From NCBI GenBank assembly GCA_030830415.1, contig JAURNB010000088.1, forward strand, positions 1-30,411: a stretch of 30,411 bases of DNA, given 5' to 3'. Below are positions 15,164 to 21,149 of this stretch, piece after piece. The position numbers and the translations under genes are program-made. Numbering within the stretch: the stretch's first letter is position 1; the number at the start of each line of letters is the position of its first letter. Origin of the DNA: Acidimicrobiales bacterium (GTDB lineage Bacteria > Actinomycetota > Acidimicrobiia > Acidimicrobiales > Ilumatobacteraceae). The notes beneath the pieces are model-generated. The model saw nothing but the letters and a program-made list of their open reading frames with translations. It did no database searches and was not told the DNA's origin.

Positions 15164-15883
15164 ATGAAGTCGAATGCACCGAAATACAGCACAGAGCAAC
15201 ATGTAGAAACTTATAAAGAATCTTGCTCTCGGTTTTCACAAAGAATCTCTGAATTGTCCTCGCAGGAATTACTGCTTCAGATACAGAGTTGCCCCGATTG
15301 GAATATCCACGATCTGTTAAGTCATGTCACCGGGCTATGTGTGGCAATATCTCAAGGCGACTCTCCCCCAGCCGACACACAGAACTGGGTCGACCAGCAA
15401 GTAATTTCGAGAAGACCTCACGCCTCAGCACAAGTTGTTGCGGAGTGGCAACATTCTTTAGAGGCCTTTAGCGCTGTTGCAGTCTCCGATATGAGGTTGG
15501 CTATGCCACTGACCTACGACTTACTTGTGCACGAGTTCGACCTCCTTCACGCTGTGAAAAAGGCACCTATTTTAGACAACGACGATGCACTGCTTTTGGC
15601 TATGAATGTTGCTGCACTCATCCTCGACGGCGACATCTCGAAAGCTGATGTTGGCTCACTGTTGCTCATTGCGAATCAATACGAGTGGCAATGTGGGTCA
15701 GGTGATGTCATTGCCACACTCGACCTCAGCGCACTAGACAACCCTATTTTTGAACTCATCCGCCTCACTGGCAGCAGAAGATCTCACAAGCAGTTACTTG
15801 CGTATCCATGGCAAGGAGACTTTGAACGTTTGCTGCCGATGTTGTCGCACATGGAACTGCCACTCACCGACATTATTGAATAA
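15164..15883 (+). CDS. DinB/MDMPI-fold protein (mycothiol-dependent maleylpyruvate isomerase family), 239 aa
   Basis: The N-terminal four-helix bundle (about 10-130) has the family's CPDWNIHDLLSHVTG with metal-ligand H54 and, after a gap, LLVHEFDLLHA with H123, E124 and H129 as the remaining metal site. A smaller C-terminal domain contains ATLDLSALDNPIFELIRLTGSRR and ends in LLAYPWQGD, the usual MDMPI_C closing. Members use mycothiol or act as thiol-dependent transferases; the substrate is not known. The ATG is one base after the panC stop, so it belongs to the pan operon. Why it sits there is open. Its stop abuts that of the opposing ProA-like gene. Confidence 0.83.
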   Translation: MKSNAPKYSTEQHVETYKESCSRFSQRISELSSQELLLQIQSCPDWNIHDLLSHVTGLCVAISQGDSPPADTQNWVDQQVISRRPHASAQVVAEWQHSLEAFSAVAVSDMRLAMPLTYDLLVHEFDLLHAVKKAPILDNDDALLLAMNVAALILDGDISKADVGSLLLIANQYEWQCGSGDVIATLDLSALDNPIFELIRLTGSRRSHKQLLAYPWQGDFERLLPMLSHMELPLTDIIE

Positions 15884-17365
15884 CTAGCGATGCACATCAC
15901 GATCAGCTTGTGTTGTCCTGAGACGAATCGTGTGCACACCATCGCCTGAGAGCACTCCTCCACGACCCAACAACCGCCCGCCTTGCCAATTGGAAAGACC
16001 GAGCTCGGGTCGCTTCAAGGCGTATTGTCCATCCACCCAGCGCGTGAAACCATTACCTACAAAAGGAGCATTACATTCGCGCCAAATGAGGTCGTGCTCT
16101 GTTTGATCTTGCGACAAGCAAGAAACCACAAACTGAGGGCTGTGGGCGTTAAAGGCCGTGACGCAATCATGAATGTCAGTTCCGAAATAGAGCGCAAGTT
16201 CCGGTTCGTTTTCCCATTCGTATTCATGCGCATAGTCAATGTTGTCGACCCAACGAAGGTCGAGGTTCTCAGGTATCACACAACTACCCAGTCGGTGTTG
16301 AGAAGCTTTATTCACATGCACAATGGCTTGTGTATCGCGTCGCGATGCAGATGCTGAGATGCCGTTCAAAACTGCCTGAATGTTGTGCACAGACGTGTGA
16401 TTGGTCATTGCGACAACATTAAGCGTGTTACACACTTTTCTATCTAGCGAATGAAGCACATGAGAGGTGACATCATCAGGATTCGCAGAATCACCCACAA
16501 TCATCCAAGCCCCACCTGTGCCGTGCAGGCTCACTGCTATTCCCGACTGTCGCGCCACCGCACCGAGTTGGGCTACCGCTTGTCCGGAACCTCGGGCAAT
16601 AGCTAGAGACAAGCCTGTGTGAGAAAATAGGGCCCACCCGGCGCCATGTGTTGGACTATCAATGAGCACAACGGCTTTTTCAGGCAAACCAGCAGCAACA
16701 AGAGCGGGGGTAAGCATGTATTGCGAAATGGCTCTAGCGGTTCCTAGAGCATCGCTTCCGATACGAAAAACTACTGTGTTGCCTGTTCGCAATACACCTG
16801 TTGCATCGGCAAAAACGTTTGGACGACCTTCAAACACGAAGCCAACTACGCCGAGTGGCGAGCGCACTACATCAACATTCCAGCCGTCGTGTTCAACGGT
16901 GCTCATCACGAGGTCTCGCGCAAGTTCTAATCGCGACCACATCAGCAACCCCTCAACCATATCGCTGCGCATTTTCGCGTCGATGCGAAGGCGTGTTACG
17001 GATCGACCTTTTTTTAGGGCCTTCTCAACATCTTGATCGTTGGCTACTTGCACATGGCGAAATATTTCGTCGTCTTCGAGAAAAGCAGCAAACTTTTCGT
17101 AAAACAGAGAAATCTGTTCATCACTCACTTCAGAAAGCAATGTGAAAGCATGAGATGCATCTGATACCGCCAGATGAGCGACCTGTTGATCGCTAGATGT
17201 AATGCGCAATAATTCACCAGAATTTTGTAGCGCAATCAGGGAATCGCCGGGCTGGAATGCATCGGCAAGATCTTGTGAAACGCGTACCCACCGATTTCCG
17301 CACAAAATGCGCTGGCCAACCTCGAGCGAAACTACTTTTTCCACGCCAGCGACATCTGAGTTCAT
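15884..17365 (-). CDS. ProA-like aldehyde dehydrogenase with extra N-terminal domain (493 aa)
   Basis: Residues about 72-493 match gamma-glutamyl phosphate reductase (glutamate-5-semialdehyde dehydrogenase): PLGVVGFVFEGRPNVFADATG (170-190), GNTVVFRIGSDAL, catalytic cysteine C310 in DRKVCNTLN, and a C-terminal FVGNGFTRWVDGQYAL with PELGLS. The ProA reaction reduces gamma-glutamyl phosphate with NADPH for proline synthesis. This protein is some 70 residues longer at the N-terminus, where a short beta-rich segment (VVSLEVGQRILCGNRWVRVS, GDSLIALQNSGELLRI) precedes the enzyme. The canonical R-x-G before the cysteine is also altered, so it may use another acyl phosphate or aldehyde. ATG 17365 is preferred over 17395; no proB is nearby. 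Confidence 0.82.
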   Translation of the reverse strand: MNSDVAGVEKVVSLEVGQRILCGNRWVRVSQDLADAFQPGDSLIALQNSGELLRITSSDQQVAHLAVSDASHAFTLLSEVSDEQISLFYEKFAAFLEDDEIFRHVQVANDQDVEKALKKGRSVTRLRIDAKMRSDMVEGLLMWSRLELARDLVMSTVEHDGWNVDVVRSPLGVVGFVFEGRPNVFADATGVLRTGNTVVFRIGSDALGTARAISQYMLTPALVAAGLPEKAVVLIDSPTHGAGWALFSHTGLSLAIARGSGQAVAQLGAVARQSGIAVSLHGTGGAWMIVGDSANPDDVTSHVLHSLDRKVCNTLNVVAMTNHTSVHNIQAVLNGISASASRRDTQAIVHVNKASQHRLGSCVIPENLDLRWVDNIDYAHEYEWENEPELALYFGTDIHDCVTAFNAHSPQFVVSCLSQDQTEHDLIWRECNAPFVGNGFTRWVDGQYALKRPELGLSNWQGGRLLGRGGVLSGDGVHTIRLRTTQADRDVHR

Positions 17366-17379
17366 ATAGATGCAGATTA
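17366..17379 (-). promoter_or_regulatory. Possible leaderless -10 element of the ProA-like gene
   Basis: TAATCT (17379 to 17374, minus strand) is eight bases before the ATG at 17365, two more than the window's norm. Confidence 0.35.
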
Positions 17380-17384
17380 CGACA

Positions 17385-17397
17385 TAGTGTGGCAAAC
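17385..17397 (+). promoter_or_regulatory. Leaderless -10 element of the metallo-beta-lactamase-fold gene
   Basis: TAGTGT (17385-17390) is seven bases before the ATG at 17398. It shares a 32-base gap with the opposing promoter. Confidence 0.45.
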
Positions 17398-18123
17398 ATG
17401 CAGAATTCCAGCAATATCTATTTTCGCCAGCTGTTATCTGGCCGCGACTTCGCGGTTGGTAACAGAGCTGCCCAACAGATGGTCAACTTTGTCTATTTGC
17501 TTGGAGACAAAGAAACTGGCGAATGTGTTGTTATTGACCCCGCCTATGCCGTCAACGACATCATCGCTGTAGCAGATACCGACGGGATGAAAATTTCTGG
17601 AGTACTTGCCACCCACTATCACGCCGACCACATTGGTGGATCCATTATGGGATTACGTATTGAAGGAATCGCCAAGATGCTCGAGAGTGCATCTATCCCC
17701 ATTCATGTAAATGCTCATGAGTCTGAGTTCGTCATGAAAACGACCGGCATCACAAAGGCAGACCTTGTTGAACATCAAGGTGGGGACACTCTCGCAGTAG
17801 GAAACGTGGAAGTGACATTTATTCACACCCCAGGGCACACACCAGGTAGCCAGTGCTTTCTTGCCAATGGATGTCTGGTCTCAGGCGACACGCTCTTTCT
17901 CGATGGTTGTGGTCGAACAGACCTACCGGGAAGCAATCCGGAAGATATGTATGACAGTCTGCAACGGTTAGCGCAACTACCCGACCACACTGTTGTGTAT
18001 CCAGGTCACCAGTATTCTGTGCCTTCCAGTTCCCCAATGGAAAATGTTCGCCAGGCAAATTACGTGTATCGCACGCGAAATAAAGAAGCATGGATGCAAT
18101 GGTTTGGCGGAGTTGACAGCTAG
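17398..18123 (+). CDS. Metallo-beta-lactamase-fold hydrolase, glyoxalase II / persulfide dioxygenase-like (241 aa)
   Basis: The metal site is complete: THYHADHIGG with H73, H75, D77 and H78, then TPGHTPGS, SGDTLFLDGCGRTDLPGS and YPGHQYS. The DTLF-x-GRTDLPGS stretch resembles the ETHE1/glyoxalase II branch, which handles glutathione (or mycothiol) thioesters or persulfides with Zn or Fe. An N-terminal part with NFVYLLGDKETGECVVIDPA fits. A role in sulfur metabolism would suit the adjacent TauE/SafE permease, but the two genes face each other, so this link is weak. The start follows from TAGTGT seven bases upstream; the frame is open further upstream. The final TAG shares CTAG with the permease stop. 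Confidence 0.88.
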   Translation: MQNSSNIYFRQLLSGRDFAVGNRAAQQMVNFVYLLGDKETGECVVIDPAYAVNDIIAVADTDGMKISGVLATHYHADHIGGSIMGLRIEGIAKMLESASIPIHVNAHESEFVMKTTGITKADLVEHQGGDTLAVGNVEVTFIHTPGHTPGSQCFLANGCLVSGDTLFLDGCGRTDLPGSNPEDMYDSLQRLAQLPDHTVVYPGHQYSVPSSSPMENVRQANYVYRTRNKEAWMQWFGGVDS

Positions 18124-18845
18124 AAGAATGCAGCGAGCGTGGTGCTCACTGCGGTCGCAAGAAGCAAAACATACATGAGGCGTCGAAATGCTTCCTGAGT
18201 TACTCGATGCCGCGCTTTACGCCCAACGACCGTACCTAAGTACATCGCTGGTAATGACAAGATCGCATACTGAAATGCCTCAATGCTCCCCTTGCGGGCG
18301 ATCATCAAAACGATAAACGACGCGCAACCAGAGATGGTAAAAACATAGGCCAAGGTCGCCCTCAAGCGCCAAGGGTCTAGTTGTTTGGACTGCAACAAGA
18401 AAACCAACGGTGGGCCATTTGTAGAAACAGATGTAGCCAGCAAGCCCGAAAAAGCTCCTAAAACAATGTCAACATTTGTGTTCTCTGTTTTCAACACGAA
18501 ATTTCGCATCATCAAAAACACCAAAACGACAATGACGGCCCCAATGATTACCCGCATCTGAGTTGCGCTGAATACGGAAAGAACAACAACTCCCAATGGC
18601 ATGCCAATGAGAGCAGATAGTGAAATACGTCGGGCGATTGCCTGGTCAACTAACTGAAGATCTTTTTTGAGATGAACGGCATTAGTGAAGATTCCGCACA
18701 ACGTTGCTATAACGACCGCATCTTGGATGTCTACAAAGATAGATAAGAGCGGCATTGCCAGCAGTGAAAAACCAAACCCAGAAATGGATTGAAGAACTGC
18801 TGCTATACAAATGATGACTGTTACTGCCAGCAGATCATTGAGCAT
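18120..18845 (-). CDS. TauE/SafE family permease (241 aa)
   Basis: An integral membrane protein with about seven or eight hydrophobic helices and the family signature SGFGFSLLAMPLLS in the first repeat. The second half repeats the motif with VLGAFSGLLATSVSTNGPPLVFLL, whose small-residue GPP turn is typical of TauE. Members export sulfite, sulfoacetate or other small organic anions; the substrate is not defined. Length is normal. TAGTGT is exactly six bases before the ATG at 18845. The gene is divergent from the carbamoylase/xanthine dehydrogenase run, and its 3' end interlocks with the preceding hydrolase by four bases. Confidence 0.9.
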   Translation of the reverse strand: MLNDLLAVTVIICIAAVLQSISGFGFSLLAMPLLSIFVDIQDAVVIATLCGIFTNAVHLKKDLQLVDQAIARRISLSALIGMPLGVVVLSVFSATQMRVIIGAVIVVLVFLMMRNFVLKTENTNVDIVLGAFSGLLATSVSTNGPPLVFLLQSKQLDPWRLRATLAYVFTISGCASFIVLMIARKGSIEAFQYAILSLPAMYLGTVVGRKARHRVTQEAFRRLMYVLLLATAVSTTLAAFF

Positions 18846-18857
18846 CGTAAAACACTA
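18846..18857 (-). promoter_or_regulatory. Leaderless -10 element of the TauE/SafE gene
   Basis: TAGTGT (18857 to 18852, minus strand) is six bases before the ATG at 18845. The same bases are the core of an imperfect direct repeat across the divergent region. Confidence 0.5.
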
Positions 18858-18917
18858 GTTGATATGTCGAATGTCATGACCTGTGTACTGCGTAAAATGT
18901 GAAACACTATTCATATG
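18848..18917. repeat. Imperfect direct repeat in the 69-base divergent promoter region
   Basis: AAACACTAGTTGATATG (18850-18866) recurs as AAACACTATTCATATG (18902-18917), 52 bases (about five helical turns) apart. The second copy covers the start codon of the M20 hydrolase. CGTAAAA also recurs (18846-18852 and 18891-18897). These could be regulator sites for the catabolic operon. TAAAAT at 18893-18898 is a possible plus-strand -10. Confidence 0.35.
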
Positions 18918-20156
18918 AAGTCCGCAGAATTAGCCATCAACAGCGATCGAATGATGCAACGCATCTCAGCACTTGCAGACATCGGCAGCACTGGTGATGG
19001 AGGTTGCTGTCGCTTAGCTCTGACCGAGGAAGACCGTATTGGCCGAGACCTCGTTGTTTCCTGGATGAATGATCTTGGTCTTGACATTTCTATCGACGCA
19101 ATAGGCAATGTGGTGGGAACATGGAATGTCGGTAGTGGCAAGCCCGTCATGACTGGTTCTCACATCGACACGGTAAGGACAGGTGGCATATACGACGGCA
19201 ACTACGGCGTGATTGCCGGCCTAGAGGTGATTCAAACCTGCCAGGAATCGGGAATAACACCAGTACGACCACTGTCGGTTGCCTTCTTCACCGACGAAGA
19301 AGGCGCCCGTTTCTCCCCTGACATGCTTGGTTCATTGGTGTATGCAGGTGGTCTCGGAATTGAAGAGGCTCTCAACATTGTGGGTATTGATGGCAAACGC
19401 GTTGGAGACGAATTGCAGAACATTAGTTATGCCGGAAGCACACCGTGCCCGGGCGAGGTTCCACACGCCTTTGTTGAGATACACATTGAGCAAGGCCCCG
19501 TTTTAGAAGCAGAGGGGTTCACTCTCGGAGCCGTCACTGGGGTGCAAGGCATCTCATGGCAGGAAGTGACCATTCAAGGTCAAAGTAATCATGCAGGCAC
19601 AACACCGATGAACTTGCGGCACGACCCCGCTTATGTTGCGGCCATGCTCACTGTGTATTTGCGAGAAATTGCTGAACGATTCGGAGAAGACCAAGTGTGC
19701 ACAGTGGGAAAAATTGATCTACACCCCAATCTCATCAATGTGATTCCTTCTCGAGCAACACTCACTCTCGATATGCGAAATACCGACGAAGACAGCCTTG
19801 TCGACGCAGAGCGTCTACTCGACACGTTCTGTTTTCAGTTGGAACAAGATGAGGGTGTCTCCATTTCCAAAAGGACTTTGGCTCGATTTGAACCTGTGCA
19901 ATTCGATGAAAGAGTGATTGAGATTGTTGAGCGTCATTGCTTATCTTCTGGCAAGCGAGTGCGCAGACTACCGTCTGGTGCTGGCCACGATGCCCAAATG
20001 CTGGCCCGCGTATGCCCATCAGCGATGATTTTCGTGCCTAGCAAAAAGGGCATCTCTCATAATCCAGCGGAACACACTGATGTCGATGATCTGGTGATCG
20101 GCGCAAATGTCCTATTGCATGTGATGCTGGAATTAGCCGATACTGTTTTCTCATGA
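18915..20156 (+). CDS. M20-family N-carbamoyl-L-amino acid hydrolase / allantoate amidohydrolase-like enzyme (413 aa)
   Basis: A dinuclear-metal amidohydrolase that removes a carbamoyl or ureido group, releasing ammonia and CO2. Metal ligands are visible in order: H83 (GSHIDTV), bridging D94 (YDGNYG), E129 with catalytic E128 (FTDEEGARF), H190 (EIHIEQG) and H382 (GISHNPAEHT). The dimerisation domain carries the substrate-binding SNHAGTTPMNLRHDP, and GAGHDAQ follows. Length is the family's usual. Allantoate amidohydrolase, N-carbamoyl-L-amino acid hydrolase and ureidoglycolate-type enzymes share all these motifs; the xanthine dehydrogenase downstream makes a ureide substrate plausible. It is first in an eight-gene run, and the next gene overlaps by ATGA. 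Confidence 0.9.
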   Translation: MKSAELAINSDRMMQRISALADIGSTGDGGCCRLALTEEDRIGRDLVVSWMNDLGLDISIDAIGNVVGTWNVGSGKPVMTGSHIDTVRTGGIYDGNYGVIAGLEVIQTCQESGITPVRPLSVAFFTDEEGARFSPDMLGSLVYAGGLGIEEALNIVGIDGKRVGDELQNISYAGSTPCPGEVPHAFVEIHIEQGPVLEAEGFTLGAVTGVQGISWQEVTIQGQSNHAGTTPMNLRHDPAYVAAMLTVYLREIAERFGEDQVCTVGKIDLHPNLINVIPSRATLTLDMRNTDEDSLVDAERLLDTFCFQLEQDEGVSISKRTLARFEPVQFDERVIEIVERHCLSSGKRVRRLPSGAGHDAQMLARVCPSAMIFVPSKKGISHNPAEHTDVDDLVIGANVLLHVMLELADTVFS

Positions 20157-21079
20157 GCAGAATCATCACGGTCGGCGCTGCGCAGCTAGGGCCCATACAA
20201 AAGGAACATACCAAGACCTCCGCCGTCGATCGCCTGATCGCGCTGATGCGTCAGGCAAGTACAAATGGTTGTGATCTTGTGGTGTTTCCCGAACTGGCTC
20301 TCACAACCTTTTTCCCGCGATGGTTTGTCGACGACATCACCGAGGCAGACCATTGGTACGAGACCTCAATGCCATCTCCAGTAACTCAGCCTCTCTTTGA
20401 TGAAGCACGTCGCCTGTCTATTGGTTTTTCACTCGGTTACGCGGAACTCACACCAGACGGACACAGGTTCAACACTCAAATTTTGGTGGAGAAAGATGGT
20501 TCTGTTGTAGCGAAGTATCACAAGGTGCATATTCCTGGTCATGAACACCACGAACCCGACCGTCCCTTTCAACACGCCGAGCGCTACTACTTCGAACCGG
20601 GCCCAGAAGGCTTCGGAGTGTGGAAGGCATTTGGCGCACGCGTTGGGATGATGATTTGCAACGACAGGCGTTGGCCAGAAACGTACCGCGTGATGGGCCT
20701 AAAAGGTGTGGAAATGATCTTGTGTGGCTACAACACCCCTATCCACTATGTGCCAGACCCGAGCCAAGACATTCTCCAGGGTTTCCATAATGCCCTTGTG
20801 ATGCAATCGGGGGCCTATCAAAATGGCTCTTGGGTCGTTGGAGTTGCCAAAGGCGGCGTCGAAGAGGGCGTCGATTCCCTGGGACAAACCTGCATTGTTG
20901 CCCCATCTGGGCAAATTGTGGCTCAGGCCTACACCACCGGTGACGAATTGGTCGTAGCGCGATGTGACCTCGACTGGTGCTCCCGCTACAAAGACACGCT
21001 CTTCAATTTCGATAAATACCGTCGACCCGAGGTTTATGGCTCCATTACGGCCCAAAAAGGTGTCATTTTCGAGGATTAA
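20153..21079 (+). CDS. Nitrilase-superfamily N-carbamoyl-D-amino acid amidohydrolase-like enzyme (308 aa)
   Basis: The nitrilase catalytic triad is complete: E47 (VFPELALTTFFPRW), K124 (KYHKVHIPG) and C169 (MMICNDRRWPE). The spacing between K and C (45) equals that of the well-studied Agrobacterium D-carbamoylase (K127, C172), and the GHEHHEPDRPFQH and RRWPETYRVMGLKG segments are those of that family. Length is normal. It should hydrolyse the N-carbamoyl group of a D-amino acid or a related ureido acid. The ATGA overlap with the M20 gene shows cotranslation, so the pair may treat two stereoisomers or two successive ureido groups. No hydantoinase or racemase is encoded in the window. Confidence 0.92.
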   Translation: MSRIITVGAAQLGPIQKEHTKTSAVDRLIALMRQASTNGCDLVVFPELALTTFFPRWFVDDITEADHWYETSMPSPVTQPLFDEARRLSIGFSLGYAELTPDGHRFNTQILVEKDGSVVAKYHKVHIPGHEHHEPDRPFQHAERYYFEPGPEGFGVWKAFGARVGMMICNDRRWPETYRVMGLKGVEMILCGYNTPIHYVPDPSQDILQGFHNALVMQSGAYQNGSWVVGVAKGGVEEGVDSLGQTCIVAPSGQIVAQAYTTGDELVVARCDLDWCSRYKDTLFNFDKYRRPEVYGSITAQKGVIFED

Positions 21080-21149
21080 CGCTCCCGAAACGAAATGAAC
21101 TACCGCTTTCCCCCATCCTTTGACAAAATGTAAAGAACAAGGGGCGCGT

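Noticed and set aside
17257..17397. N-terminal extension of the metallo-beta-lactamase-fold protein
   Set aside because: It would overlap the ProA-like gene, has a basic meaningless sequence, and the ATG at 17398 has a well-placed -10 element.
21120..21149. TTGACA at 21120-21125 as a promoter before the fused hydroxylase
   Set aside because: No -10-like hexamer lies at suitable distance. The 70-base gap is therefore more likely an internal spacer of the operon.
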